Origin: Paeniglutamicibacter antarcticus
GTDB taxonomy: Bacteria; Actinomycetota; Actinomycetes; Actinomycetales; Micrococcaceae
Length of the DNA stretch: 64,000 nt
Reading direction: 5' to 3'
Assembly (NCBI RefSeq): GCF_900010755.1
Contig: NZ_CZJT01000103.1
Location: 1-64,000, forward strand
Positions within the stretch are counted from its first letter, which is position 1. Each line of letters opens with the position of its first letter. The notes beneath the pieces were generated by a model, which was not told the origin of the DNA, made no database searches, and saw only the letters and a program-made list of their open reading frames with translations. This document shows positions 40,855 to 50,329 of the stretch, piece by piece. Made by a program: the position numbers and the translations under genes.

Positions 40855-42816
40855 TTAGTCAAGCACCTCTCCGGTGGTCATATTCACCGCTGGCGTATCC
40901 GCTCCGGTCTCCGCCAGCGCCGCGTGGATGGTTTGTGCGAGCATCGGGCCGATGCCGGTGACCTGCGTGAGTTCCTCGACGGAGGCGGCGCGCATCTTCT
41001 TGACCGAACCGAAGTGCTTGCGCAGCGCCTCGGCCTTGGCCGGGCCCAGGCCCGGAATCGAATCAAGCACGGAGGCCATCATGGAGACCGAACGCTTCTT
41101 GCGGTGGAAAGTGATGGCGAAGCGGTGCGCCTCGTCGCGGATGCGCTGGACCAGGTACAGGGCGTGCGAGGCGCGCGGCAGGATCACCGGGAATTCGTCA
41201 TCCGGCAGCCAGAGTTCTTCGAGCCGTTTCGCCAGGCCCACCACGTAAATGTCGTCGATGCCCAGGTCCGCAAGCGCCCGGGTGGCTGCGGCGACCTGCG
41301 GCGGGCCGCCATCGACGATCACCAGGGAGGGCGGGTAGGCAAAGCGCCGGGACGGGGCCTTGGCCGCCGCATCGGAAATATCGATCTCCCCGGAGACCAT
41401 CGGCACCATGTTGGCCGAGTCTTCCAGGTAGTTCTTGAAGCGCCGCGAAATCACGTCGTACATCGAGGCCGTGTCATCGCGCGCCGCGTCCCCGGTGATG
41501 GAGAACTTGCGGTAGTCGGCTTTCTTGGGCAGCCCGTCCTCGACGACCACCATGGAGGCCACCACGTTGGTGCCCTGCACGTGGGAGACGTCGTAACATT
41601 CGATGCGCAACAGCGGGATGGGCAGGCCCAGCGCCTCCTGCAGTTCCTGCAGCGAGGCCGAACGCGTGGTCAGGTCACCGGCGCGACGGGACTTGTGCAG
41701 GCGCAGGGACTGCTCGGCGTTTTCGCGCACGGTTTCGGCAAGCGTTGCCTTGTCCCCGCGTTGGGCCACGCGCAGCGAGACGGCCGAACCACGGCGCTCA
41801 TGCAGCCAGGTGGAAACCTCTTCGGCATTTTCCGGGAGCACCGGGACCAGCACCTCGCGCGGGATCCTGTCATCCCCGGCGGCCTCGCCGTAGACCTGGG
41901 TGAGCAGGTGCTCGATGAATTCTTCGGGGGTTGAGTCCTCGACCTTTTCCACGACCCAGCCGCGCTGGCCGCGGATGCGCCCGTTGCGCACGTGGAAGAC
42001 CTGAACCGCCGCTTCAAGCTCGTCCTCGTGCACGGCGAAAATGTCGGCCTCGGTGTTTTCGGCAAGCACCACCGCGTTGCGTTCGAAGACCCGGCGCAGG
42101 GCAGCGATGTCATCGCGGTAGCGGGCTGCCTGTTCGTATTCGAGCTTCGAGACGGCCTCGGCCATCTTCCCCTCGAGTTCCTTGATGAAGCGGGTGCCCT
42201 CCCCGCCCATGAACTGGCAGAGGTCCGCCGCTAGCTTCTTGTGGTCCTCGGCGCTGATCCGGCCCACGCAGGGGGCAGCGCACTTGTCGATGTAACCCAG
42301 CAGGCAGGGCCTGCCCGAGGATTCGGCGCGCTTGAACACCCCGGTGGAGCAGCTGCGCACCGGGAAGACGCGCAATAGCGTGTCAAGGGTTTCGCGGATG
42401 GCCTTGGCCGGGTAGAACGGGCCGAAGTACTTGGTGTCCTTCTGCTTGTCCCCGCGCATCACCTGGGCCCGCGGGTATTTCTCCCCCATGGTGACAGCCA
42501 GGTACGGGTAGGTCTTGTCATCGCGGAAGACAATGTTGAACCGCGGGTTATACTCCTTGATCCAGGTGTACTCAAGCTGCAGCGCCTCAAGCTCGGACCC
42601 GACCACCGTCCATTCGACGGACACCGCGGCATGGACCATCGCGTGGGTCTTGGGCGTGAGCCCGGCGGGGTTGGCGAAGTAGGAGTTCAGCCGCGCACGC
42701 AGCACCTTGGCCTTGCCGACGTAGATGACCCGCCCGGTTTCGTCCCGGAAGCGGTACACGCCTGGATTCAGCGGGATGTCCCCGGTTTGGGGTCGGTAGC
42801 TCTGCGGGTCTGCCAC
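40855..42816 (-). CDS. uvrC: Excinuclease ABC subunit UvrC
   Basis: A 653-residue nuclease making both incisions in nucleotide excision repair. The GIY-YIG domain (about 17-95: NPGVYRFRDETGRVIYVGKAK) is followed by a Cys-rich segment with C..GYIDKCAAPCVGRI, the UVR motif (about 205-240), the RNase H-like domain (RIECYDVSHVQGTNVVASMVV; VIVDGGPPQ) and a C-terminal helix-hairpin-helix pair (SIPGLGPAKAEALRKHFGSVKKMRAAS). It follows the acyltransferase gene by 17 bp and leads to rapZ. Confidence 0.97.
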   Translation of the reverse strand: MADPQSYRPQTGDIPLNPGVYRFRDETGRVIYVGKAKVLRARLNSYFANPAGLTPKTHAMVHAAVSVEWTVVGSELEALQLEYTWIKEYNPRFNIVFRDDKTYPYLAVTMGEKYPRAQVMRGDKQKDTKYFGPFYPAKAIRETLDTLLRVFPVRSCSTGVFKRAESSGRPCLLGYIDKCAAPCVGRISAEDHKKLAADLCQFMGGEGTRFIKELEGKMAEAVSKLEYEQAARYRDDIAALRRVFERNAVVLAENTEADIFAVHEDELEAAVQVFHVRNGRIRGQRGWVVEKVEDSTPEEFIEHLLTQVYGEAAGDDRIPREVLVPVLPENAEEVSTWLHERRGSAVSLRVAQRGDKATLAETVRENAEQSLRLHKSRRAGDLTTRSASLQELQEALGLPIPLLRIECYDVSHVQGTNVVASMVVVEDGLPKKADYRKFSITGDAARDDTASMYDVISRRFKNYLEDSANMVPMVSGEIDISDAAAKAPSRRFAYPPSLVIVDGGPPQVAAATRALADLGIDDIYVVGLAKRLEELWLPDDEFPVILPRASHALYLVQRIRDEAHRFAITFHRKKRSVSMMASVLDSIPGLGPAKAEALRKHFGSVKKMRAASVEELTQVTGIGPMLAQTIHAALAETGADTPAVNMTTGEVLD

Positions 42817-42833
42817 GGCTGCGCTTTCGGTTT

Positions 42834-43502
42834 TTAGTCGGTGATCGGGGACTGGTTGTAGGCGTCGACCCGTTCCTGGCCCGTCAGTTCGGCGATGGCG
42901 TCGACGATCTGGTCGGTGGCGGCGCGGCGTTGCGGCAACGGGTGCTTGCGGCCCAGGTGCTCGAATTGCAGCGGCTTGCCGAAGGCGAGCGTGAAGTGGT
43001 GCGGCTTGATGGTGTTTTTGCCGGCCGGCTGCAGGTTTTCGGTGCCGATCAGCCCCACCGGGACCACCGGGGCGCCGGTGGTCAGTGCCAACCAGCCCAC
43101 GCCGGTGCGGCCGCGGTAGAGCTTGCCGTCACGCGATCGGGTGCCCTCCGGGTAGATGCCGATGCCGCCTTCGGATTCCAGGATGTCCACCAGCGATTCA
43201 AGGGCGGCCACTGAGGCCGCCTGCTCGCCGCGTTGCACGGGGATTGAACCGACCGACTCGAAGAAGGTCTTCATGGCCTTGCCCTTGATCCCGGGGGTGG
43301 TGAAGTACTCGGCCTTGGCGAAGAACGCCACGTCGCGCGGGGTCAGCGCCTGGATGATGATTGAGTCCAGGAACGAGAGGTGGTTGGAGGCGATGATGAC
43401 CGGTCCGGTGCGCGGGACGTTTTCCAGCCCGGTGACGGTGGGGCGGCACAGCCCGGTGAGCAGGCCGCGGATCGAAGAGCGGGTCATGGTGTACAGGCTC
43501 AT
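42834..43502 (-). CDS. 1-acylglycerol-3-phosphate acyltransferase (PlsC family)
   Basis: A 222-residue membrane-associated acyltransferase of phospholipid synthesis. The catalytic HX4D motif is NHLSFLD (about 39-45), with the substrate motif EGTRS (about 120-124) and PVVPVGLIG after it. The start codon directly follows the stop codon of the upstream HAD gene (TAAATG), so the two are translationally linked. Several such paralogues exist in Actinobacteria, so no exact symbol is given. Confidence 0.9.
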   Translation of the reverse strand: MSLYTMTRSSIRGLLTGLCRPTVTGLENVPRTGPVIIASNHLSFLDSIIIQALTPRDVAFFAKAEYFTTPGIKGKAMKTFFESVGSIPVQRGEQAASVAALESLVDILESEGGIGIYPEGTRSRDGKLYRGRTGVGWLALTTGAPVVPVGLIGTENLQPAGKNTIKPHHFTLAFGKPLQFEHLGRKHPLPQRRAATDQIVDAIAELTGQERVDAYNQSPITD

Positions 43503-44234
43503 TTAGGCACGCGCTCCTTCGATGTTGGTGGGTGTTTGGTTGCTGCTCAGCAGTGTGCGGATTGCTTCCTCGGCTGCTGGGCCCAGCAGCATTCCGGCGA
43601 GTTCGGCGGGGTCTTGTGCGTGGGCGCCGGCGCCGGCGGCTTCCAGTTCCCCCGGGGGCGCGAATCCCCACTGGGCCCCGATGGAGGCCATGTAGTGGTC
43701 GTTTGCCGCCTCGATGTCATAGCGGCGGTCCCCCACCATGATGCATTCGGAGGCTTCCAGCCCGTGGGTTTGCAGGACCGCGGCGACAATGTGCGCCTTG
43801 GAGGCCGAATGGCCGTTGGCTTCGTCGTTGTTGCCGAAGATCCCGTCCACGGCATCAACAAGATCCTGGATTTCCAGCAGCTGCCGGGCGATGGCCGTGG
43901 GTTTGGCGGTGGCCACGTACAGCTTGATGCCCGCTTCGCGCAGCGCCGCAAGCAACTCGCGGATCCCCGGGTACGGGCGGGAGTCCGCCATGCCCGTGGC
44001 AGCATACTGCGCACGGTACACGGCAATCAGGCCATCGATCTGGTGCGCCTGAACGCCGTCGATCTCCGCAAGGCCCAGGACCAGCGGCGGGCCAATGAGC
44101 GTCCTGAGTTTTTCTTCACCCGGGTCGGGAATATTCGCTTGGCTCAAGGCGTAGCGGATTCCCGAGGTGATGGCCCCGGCCGGATCCACGAGGGTTCCAT
44201 CGAGGTCAAGCAGCATGGCGGAGGGAGCAATCAT
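43503..44234 (-). CDS. HAD superfamily hydrolase (phosphoglycolate phosphatase-like)
   Basis: A HAD phosphatase of about 243 residues. Motif I is LLDLDGTLVDP (nucleophile Asp near residue 9), motif II is in KLYVATAKP (Thr/Ser), motif III is the Lys of SASKAHIV, and motif IV is CIMVGDRRYDIEAA. The helical cap between motifs I and II marks the Gph/PGP-like subfamily; substrate open. ATG 44232-44234 is chosen as the family start; the frame is open to 44303. It abuts the acyltransferase gene. Confidence 0.87.
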   Translation of the reverse strand: MIAPSAMLLDLDGTLVDPAGAITSGIRYALSQANIPDPGEEKLRTLIGPPLVLGLAEIDGVQAHQIDGLIAVYRAQYAATGMADSRPYPGIRELLAALREAGIKLYVATAKPTAIARQLLEIQDLVDAVDGIFGNNDEANGHSASKAHIVAAVLQTHGLEASECIMVGDRRYDIEAANDHYMASIGAQWGFAPPGELEAAGAGAHAQDPAELAGMLLGPAAEEAIRTLLSSNQTPTNIEGARA

Positions 44235-44314
44235 CACTGTCGTATTCTCGCATGAACTGGGCGTATCCGCCGTACACGCATGCCGTTTGCGGCATACGTG
44301 CACGGCGGACCGGC

Positions 44315-47197
44315 TTAGCCAAGCAGCGGCGCGAGGAACCTTCCGGTGTAGCTTTCGGCCACCGCGGCAACCTGTTCCGGGGTGCCGACGGCGATGATTT
44401 CGCCGCCGCCGGAGCCGCCCTCGGGGCCCATGTCGATGACCCAGTCGGCGCTCTTGACCACGTCGAGGTTGTGCTCGATGGTGATCACGGTGTTGCCCTT
44501 GTCCACCAGGCCCTGCAGGACCAGCAGCAACTTGCGGATGTCCTCGAAGTGCAGGCCCGTGGTCGGCTCGTCAAGCACGTAGATCGAGCGGCCGTTCGAG
44601 CGTTTCTGCAACTCGGCCGCGAGCTTGACGCGCTGCGCCTCGCCACCCGAAAGCGTCGTGGAGGCCTGCCCGAGGCGGACATAGCCAAGTCCCACGTCCA
44701 CCAGGGTGCGCAGGTGGCGGGCGATCGGGGTGAACGCGGCGAAGAACTCCGCGCCTTCCTCGATCGGCATATTCAGCACGTCGGCAATGGTCTTGCCCTT
44801 GTAGTGGACCTCAAGGGTTTCCCGGTTGTAGCGCGCCCCGTGGCACACCTCGCAGGGAACGTAGACGTCGGGCAGGAAGTTCATTTCGATCTTCAGCGTG
44901 CCGTCGCCGGAGCAGGATTCGCAGCGCCCGCCCTTGACGTTGAAGGAGAAGCGGCCCGGCAGGTAGCCGCGCACCTTCGCCTCGGTGGTCTCCGCAAACA
45001 ACTTGCGGATGTGGTCAAAGACACCCGTGTAGGTTGCCGGGTTGGAGCGCGGGGTCCGGCCGATCGGCGACTGGTCAACGTGGATGACCTTGTCCAAGTG
45101 CTCCAGCCCCTCGACGCGGGTGTGTCGGCCCGGAACCTGCTTGGCGCCGTTGAGCTTGTTGGCCAGCACTTTGTAAAGCACGTCGTTCACCAGCGTCGAC
45201 TTGCCGGAGCCGGAAACGCCGGTCACCGCTGTCAGTACGCCCAGCGGGAAGCGCGCGGTGACGTCAACCAGGTTGTTTTCGCGTGCTCCGACCACCTTGA
45301 CCTCACGCTTCTTGTCGATCTTGCGACGGACTCCGGGGACCTCGATCTTCTTGCGTCCGGAAAGGTAGTCGCCGGTGATGGAGCGGGTGTTTGCCTTCAG
45401 GTCTTCCAGGGAACCCGAGTGGACCACTTCGCCGCCGTGTTCGCCGGCGCCCGGTCCGATGTCCACGATCCAGTCGGCCTCGGCAATGGTGTCCTCATCG
45501 TGTTCGACCACGATCAGCGTGTTGCCCAGCGACCGCAGGCGGGTCAGGGTTTCGATGAGCCGGCGGTTGTCGCGCTGGTGCAACCCGATGGACGGCTCGT
45601 CGAGCACGTAGAGCACGCCGACCAGGCCGGAGCCGATCTGCGTGGCCAAGCGGATGCGCTGGGCCTCGCCGCCGGATAGTGTTCCGGCGGCGCGTTCGAG
45701 GTTGAGGTATTCGAGCCCGACGTCCAGCAGGAAGCGCAGGCGCGCCTGGATTTCCTTCAGGACCTGGTTGGCGATCTGTGCTTCGCGGCCGGTGAGCACC
45801 AGGTTTTCCAGGAACTCGGAGCATTCGCGCATCGGCATGGCCGAGACGGCGGCAATCGACTTGTCGTTGATCAACACCGAGAGCGAGGCGGAGTTCAGCC
45901 GGGCCCCATTGCATTCGGGGCACGGGATCTGCCGCATGTACTCTTCGTACCGGTCGCGGGCGTGGTCCGATTCGGTTTCCTGGTGCTTGCGGTGGATGTA
46001 CTGCACCACGCCTTCGAAACCGGTTGAATACTTGCGTTCGCGCCCAAACCGGTTCTTGTACTGCACGACGACATTGTGGTCCTTGCCATGCATGATTGCC
46101 GTGCGGGCCACCGCCGGAAGCTTGTTCCACGGGGTCTCGAGCGTGAAGTCCATTTCGGCGCCGAGGCCCTCGAGCAGACGGTTCCAGTATTCGGAGGTTG
46201 CCACACCCAATGACCATGGAGCGATGGCACCTTGGCCCAGGGGCATGTCCACGTCGGGAATGATCAGGTCTTCATCAACCTCAAGGCGGGTGCCGATGCC
46301 GCTGCAAGCGGGGCAGGCGCCAAAGGGGTTATTGAAAGAGAATGAGCGCGGTTCGATCTCGTCGATGGCCAGCGGGTGCTCGTTGGGGCACGCAAGGTGT
46401 TCGGAGAAGGCACGGACACGGCCGTCGTCTTCCGGGTCAAGGTCCACGAAGTCGATCAGCACGCGCCCCTCGGAGAGGCCGAGTGCGGTTTCGATGGAGT
46501 CGGTCAGGCGTTGGCGCACCGTGTCATTGATGGCCAGTCGGTCGACGACCACCTCAATGGTGTGCTTGTACTGCTTGCCGAGCTTCGGTGGATCGCTGAG
46601 CTGGATGGTTTCGCCGTCAACGCGTGCACGGGAGTAGCCCTTGGCGCTGAGTTCCTTGAACAGTTCTACGAATTCGCCCTTGCGCCCGCGGACCACCGGC
46701 GCAAGCACCTGGAAGCGGGTTTTCGTCTCCAGTTCAAGGAGCTGGTCAACTATCTGCTGCGGCGTCTGCTTGGTGACGGCCTCGCCGCATTCCGGGCAAT
46801 AGGGGCGCCCCACACGGGCCCAAAGCAAGCGCATGTAGTCGTAGATCTCGGTGATCGTACCCACGGTTGAGCGGGGGTTCTTCGACGTCGACTTTTGGTC
46901 AATCGACACCGCGGGCGAAAGACCTTCAATGAAGTCAACATCGGGTTTGTCGACCTGGCCCAAGAATTGGCGGGCGTAAGCGGAGAGGGATTCGACGTAG
47001 CGTCGCTGCCCTTCGGCGAAGATCGTGTCGAAGGCCAGCGAGGACTTTCCGGATCCGGAAAGGCCGGTGAATACGATCATTGCATCACGGGGAAGATCAA
47101 GGTCGACGTTGCGCAAATTGTGTTCACGCGCGCCCTTGACCACCAACCGGGTCAAATCGTGCGGACGAGGGGTTTCGAGGGAGCGGGAAGTAGCCAC
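44315..47197 (-). CDS. uvrA: Excinuclease ABC subunit UvrA
   Basis: The full-length 960-residue damage-recognition ATPase of nucleotide excision repair. First half: Walker [10 protein letters not shown] (about 43-51) then [21 protein letters not shown], UvrB-binding/insertion region, zinc module (CPECNGARL). Second half: Walker [10 protein letters not shown], zinc finger [19 protein letters not shown]...[18 protein letters not shown] signatures in both halves and [11 protein letters not shown] start. A LexA-like box 14 bp upstream suggests SOS control. It is the orthodox counterpart of the short UvrA-like gene at 938-3322. Confidence 0.98.
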   Translation of the reverse strand: MATSRSLETPRPHDLTRLVVKGAREHNLRNVDLDLPRDAMIVFTGLSGSGKSSLAFDTIFAEGQRRYVESLSAYARQFLGQVDKPDVDFIEGLSPAVSIDQKSTSKNPRSTVGTITEIYDYMRLLWARVGRPYCPECGEAVTKQTPQQIVDQLLELETKTRFQVLAPVVRGRKGEFVELFKELSAKGYSRARVDGETIQLSDPPKLGKQYKHTIEVVVDRLAINDTVRQRLTDSIETALGLSEGRVLIDFVDLDPEDDGRVRAFSEHLACPNEHPLAIDEIEPRSFSFNNPFGACPACSGIGTRLEVDEDLIIPDVDMPLGQGAIAPWSLGVATSEYWNRLLEGLGAEMDFTLETPWNKLPAVARTAIMHGKDHNVVVQYKNRFGRERKYSTGFEGVVQYIHRKHQETESDHARDRYEEYMRQIPCPECNGARLNSASLSVLINDKSIAAVSAMPMRECSEFLENLVLTGREAQIANQVLKEIQARLRFLLDVGLEYLNLERAAGTLSGGEAQRIRLATQIGSGLVGVLYVLDEPSIGLHQRDNRRLIETLTRLRSLGNTLIVVEHDEDTIAEADWIVDIGPGAGEHGGEVVHSGSLEDLKANTRSITGDYLSGRKKIEVPGVRRKIDKKREVKVVGARENNLVDVTARFPLGVLTAVTGVSGSGKSTLVNDVLYKVLANKLNGAKQVPGRHTRVEGLEHLDKVIHVDQSPIGRTPRSNPATYTGVFDHIRKLFAETTEAKVRGYLPGRFSFNVKGGRCESCSGDGTLKIEMNFLPDVYVPCEVCHGARYNRETLEVHYKGKTIADVLNMPIEEGAEFFAAFTPIARHLRTLVDVGLGYVRLGQASTTLSGGEAQRVKLAAELQKRSNGRSIYVLDEPTTGLHFEDIRKLLLVLQGLVDKGNTVITIEHNLDVVKSADWVIDMGPEGGSGGGEIIAVGTPEQVAAVAESYTGRFLAPLLG

Positions 47198-47210
47198 TCA
47201 AACATGCTAA

Positions 47211-47226
47211 TCGAAAACTACTTCGA
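47211..47226. promoter_or_regulatory. LexA (SOS) box upstream of uvrA
   Basis: TCGAAAACTACTTCGA matches the Gram-positive/actinobacterial SOS box TCGAAC-N4-GTTCGA at 10 of 12 specified positions, and lies 14 bp before the uvrA start. uvrA is a well-known SOS gene. Confidence 0.72.
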
Positions 47227-47262
47227 ATGGAGCGTCCTTGTGAGCAATGAGACCCGAATTCG

Positions 47263-47643
47263 TTAAACCTGGGAACTGAAGGCTGCTTTGACGTACTGGA
47301 CTGCCACCTTTTCGCTGACACCCCAGCGCGTTGCAACGGCAGCAAACTCGGATGCGGCATCGGCCACGGCGACCGAGCCTTCGTCATCAGAAGCCTGGAC
47401 GATGGTTCCATGGCGACCGCGCGTCACCACCGCACCACCGGCTTCCAATTCCTTGTAGACCTTGGCGGCGGTGTTCACTGCAAGCCCAAGTTGTTCGGCG
47501 AGCGCCCGCACCGAAGGAAGTTTGGTTCCGGCCTTGAGCTTCCCCTTGGCGATTGCGATAAGGATCTGCTGGCGCACTTGCTGATACGGGGCAGTCTTGT
47601 CTGCGGTGTCCACGGTGATGAATGCCAGCGGATTGCTATCCAT
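47263..47643 (-). CDS. GntR family (YtrA-like) transcriptional regulator
   Basis: A 126-residue GntR regulator with an N-terminal winged HTH (YQQVRQQILIAIAKGKLKAGTKLPSVRALAEQLGLAVNTAAKVYKELEAGG, about 17-66) and only a short C-terminal helical tail, as in the YtrA subfamily. ATG 47643 is preceded by AAGGA with 8-nt spacing; the frame continues upstream to 47742 but overlaps the divergent promoter. It is divergent from the MBL hydrolase and a GGAAC-GT-GTTCC palindrome sits between them. YtrA regulators usually control adjacent genes, so the MBL protein is the likely target. Confidence 0.9.
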   Translation of the reverse strand: MDSNPLAFITVDTADKTAPYQQVRQQILIAIAKGKLKAGTKLPSVRALAEQLGLAVNTAAKVYKELEAGGAVVTRGRHGTIVQASDDEGSVAVADAASEFAAVATRWGVSEKVAVQYVKAAFSSQV

Positions 47644-47667
47644 GTATTGATCCTTAGGTGGTAATGC

Positions 47668-47679
47668 GGAACGTGTTCC
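47668..47679. promoter_or_regulatory. Candidate GntR operator in the gntR/MBL divergent region
   Basis: GGAAC-GT-GTTCC is a 5-bp inverted repeat with a 2-bp centre in the 81-bp region between the divergent genes. YtrA-type operators are often longer spaced, so this is a suggestion only. Confidence 0.35.
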
Positions 47680-47724
47680 CAAGACTATCCCGAGCAATTG
47701 CCATTGCGCCGTAAGGTGGTGATC

Positions 47725-48387
47725 ATGAGCGAAATTTTCCATGATCTGAAAGACGTCACGGTTCGAGGCATTAGCGTTTCCGAGATGTCCAATAACGTCT
47801 ACCTCGTAACTTCAAAGGCAGATGGTGCCCAGCTGCTGATTGACGCCGCAGATGACGCGACGGCAATTACCGGATTGATCGCGTCAGCAGCTAACGACGC
47901 GAAGCTACCGGCGTCGCTGGTTGGCATCGCCACAACCCACCAGCATTGGGATCATATCCGTGCATTGAAGGAGTTGGCCGACTCCACTGGTGTCAAGACA
48001 TTCGCGGGAGCCGATGATGCTGCTGGAATCCTTGAGGGGTCTTCGGTATCCACGGATGTACCGCTGACACACGGCGACACGGTTTCGGTAGGTACAACGG
48101 AGCTGGAATGCGTTCACCTCCGTGGCCATACCCCCGGTTCCATCGCCTATGTATTGCGTGACAGTAGCGGAGTGGTCTTGATCTTCAGCGGGGACTCCCT
48201 GTTCCCCGGAGGCGTTGGCAACACCGGCGATGATCCCGGGCGCTTTACCTCATTGCTTGACGATGTCACGGTGCGGCTATTTGGACACTACCCGGATGAA
48301 TCGTTGGTACTCCCCGGACATGGATCCTCAACTACGTTGGGGGCGGAACGTCCTCATCTTGGGGAATGGCGCAGCAGGGGCTGGTAA
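47725..48387 (+). CDS. MBL fold metallo-hydrolase (glyoxalase II-like)
   Basis: A 220-residue metallo-beta-lactamase-fold hydrolase. The metal motif is THQHWDH (His72, His74, Asp76, His77), followed by HLRGHTPGSIAY (third His), FSGDSLFPGG (bridging Asp) and a C-terminal LPGHGSST. The layout is closest to hydroxyacylglutathione hydrolase-like enzymes, but substrate is unknown. ATG 47725 fits the family; an upstream frame to 47698 adds nine residues without need. Divergent from the GntR regulator; 10 bp from the convergent DUF222/HNH gene. Confidence 0.88.
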   Translation: MSEIFHDLKDVTVRGISVSEMSNNVYLVTSKADGAQLLIDAADDATAITGLIASAANDAKLPASLVGIATTHQHWDHIRALKELADSTGVKTFAGADDAAGILEGSSVSTDVPLTHGDTVSVGTTELECVHLRGHTPGSIAYVLRDSSGVVLIFSGDSLFPGGVGNTGDDPGRFTSLLDDVTVRLFGHYPDESLVLPGHGSSTTLGAERPHLGEWRSRGW

Positions 48388-48397
48388 TACCGCTGCG

Positions 48398-49840
48398 CTA
48401 GGAATCATCGAGCGGATTCAGATCCGGCGAAAGTTCTAGTGTTCCGGGCAACGGTGGCGCCGTTGACCGGAATAGCTGGCCGCTGGGCGTAGTAATTTCG
48501 ATGGTGTGGCGTGGACCGTCAATGACCCGTTCCGTCCATCCTTCAGTTTCCTTGGTGTAGTTGCACCAGGCACAACGTCCATCGCAATTGAGCACCGTGG
48601 TTTGTCCTCCCAAGGCAATCTGAAGGACATGGTCGTAGTGGCGAATGGGTGCGCCGCAATATGGGGTTCTACAGTATTGGTCCCTTACGGCGATCATTTG
48701 CTTGAGCGGCTTGGGAAGTATTCGTTTAGAAGACTCCATGGCAACAAGTTCACCTGTGCTGGGGGCCGTGAACAAACGCCGAATCCAGACTTGCGCCTTT
48801 GATTCCTTGTTCCTCCGGTTGGGGTCCCCCGAAATCAGGTATCTGGCATACCCCGCAGGAATGGTTCCGTATCCACTGATGTAGGCCGGCTCGCTATCCC
48901 CCTGCATCAGGGTGCGGTCTGTCATCACCAAGTTGACCAGCAGCGGTGTTTCATCGGCATGCGCTTGACCGGTGACCCGTTCCACCAGGGTGTCGGCTTT
49001 CACCTGCGCTGCCGTGCGGCGGTCTTCGGGTTGATGCTTTTTGGCAGCCGCCTTCTCGAGGGCTTCCTTGAGCGCAACACCTTGCTCGAGAGGGAACGAC
49101 CCACTGAGAATCATTGCTCCATCGGGACCCATCCTGACGGAGACATGACGCTTATTCAGCGCCTTGGCGGCTTTGTCCATTTCACGGGTGTTATCAAAGG
49201 CCAAGGCAACGCGCCGGACTCGTGCTGTCAGCTCTTTGGTTCCTACGCCCTCGAGCCTTGTAGAGTCGCCGGAAATTTCGCGGTCTATGATTTCCTGGAC
49301 CAGCGGGTCCGCTTCGCCCGCCTCTGCAACGACGATCATTGCCCGCTCTTCATTGAGGACGCCGCGCTTCAGCGCCTCGAAGGTGCATGGCATATGTTCA
49401 AGCATCGTGCGAGAGTACGCGACAAACCGGGGTCCCAGGTATTGCGCTTCCTTGCGGGCCAAGGCAACTTCAGCACCAGTTCCACGATTCGGATTGGCTT
49501 GATACTGGCCATCCCGCTCATGACGTGAGATGACTTCCAGTTCCGCGGCTCTCGCTTCGATGGCCTGGGCGGCGGATGCGGCGGCCTTGACTGTTTCAAG
49601 GGCGGAAATCCGGGAAAAGTGCGAAGATTCGTCGACGTCTTGCGGCAGGCAGGCAAGTGCGACACCGACTGCTTCAAGGAATTCCATGATTTCATCGAGA
49701 TTCCCTGCGTTTCCGTTTGCCACGGTTGGATTTTTGCCGCGCATTGCGCCAAAGTGCCTGTGGCCAAGGAGGATCTCCCCGGCTTCCTGGAGTGGCAGCG
49801 ATTCCGGGTTCGAGGGTTCTTCAACGAACTCTTCGAACAT
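48398..49840 (-). CDS. DUF222 / HNH endonuclease domain protein (13E12 repeat family)
   Basis: A 480-residue protein with an N-terminal DUF222 helical domain (about 60-310) and a C-terminal HNH nuclease domain (about 390-450) with CRTPYCGAPIRHYDHVLQIALGG, then CAWCNYTKE. In these proteins the zinc cysteines and DH motif are conserved, while the last His of HNH is often Tyr, as here (CNYTKE). This is a multicopy family in Actinobacteria, often near mobile or variable regions; biological role unknown. AT-rich upstream sequence and lower GC than the flanking core genes suggest an acquired gene. Confidence 0.88.
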   Translation of the reverse strand: MFEEFVEEPSNPESLPLQEAGEILLGHRHFGAMRGKNPTVANGNAGNLDEIMEFLEAVGVALACLPQDVDESSHFSRISALETVKAAASAAQAIEARAAELEVISRHERDGQYQANPNRGTGAEVALARKEAQYLGPRFVAYSRTMLEHMPCTFEALKRGVLNEERAMIVVAEAGEADPLVQEIIDREISGDSTRLEGVGTKELTARVRRVALAFDNTREMDKAAKALNKRHVSVRMGPDGAMILSGSFPLEQGVALKEALEKAAAKKHQPEDRRTAAQVKADTLVERVTGQAHADETPLLVNLVMTDRTLMQGDSEPAYISGYGTIPAGYARYLISGDPNRRNKESKAQVWIRRLFTAPSTGELVAMESSKRILPKPLKQMIAVRDQYCRTPYCGAPIRHYDHVLQIALGGQTTVLNCDGRCAWCNYTKETEGWTERVIDGPRHTIEITTPSGQLFRSTAPPLPGTLELSPDLNPLDDS

Positions 49841-49984
49841 ATTTTCTACTATACGCTTATTTGGCGTATTTGTGAAGAGGTTCCTTCATTTGACTTGACA
49901 TGAAAGACCTAGTCAGATGCTCTAAATTAATCCACAGCTCGCCAACAAGCCCTTGACATCGACGATCGACGCCGTGTCGAAAAT

Positions 49985-50293
49985 TTACTTGAAAGTCATT
50001 CCCTGTGCTTTGCAGGCCGCCTTAAAAGTTTCCCCGTCAGTAATGACAGGAACACCGGATGCATCGGAGTCGACGGCATGACGAATGGCTTCCGTGGACG
50101 AAGCGGCTCCATGTTCAGCTGCCTTGCTCAGATTCGTCGCACCCACGCTGCCGTCGTCCGTGTATCCACTGGCAAAATGTATGCACGCGGTGTTGCCTTG
50201 CAGATCACGTTGGCGAAACTCATCCGCATTCGGTCCCCCGCAGGCAGACAGCAGCAGTCCGAGGGCAAAAAGCACGGGGAGTGTTCTTCTCAT
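49985..50293 (-). CDS. Small putative lipoprotein, function unknown
   Basis: A 102-residue predicted lipoprotein: signal peptide MRRTLPVLFALGLLLSAC with lipobox LSAC (lipidation at Cys18), then a soluble, mixed-charge domain with two further cysteines (ACIHF; AACKAQ) near its ends that could pair. No family recognised. It lies alone between the DUF222/HNH and methyltransferase genes. Confidence 0.7.
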   Translation of the reverse strand: MRRTLPVLFALGLLLSACGGPNADEFRQRDLQGNTACIHFASGYTDDGSVGATNLSKAAEHGAASSTEAIRHAVDSDASGVPVITDGETFKAACKAQGMTFK

Positions 50294-50329
50294 GCTTTCA
50301 GCCTAAGTGAGGACCGAAGTGAATCTCAG

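Noticed and set aside
44252..45679. Plus-strand open frame (475 codons) across the 3' half of uvrA
   Set aside because: Antisense shadow of uvrA; composition typical of a complementary frame.
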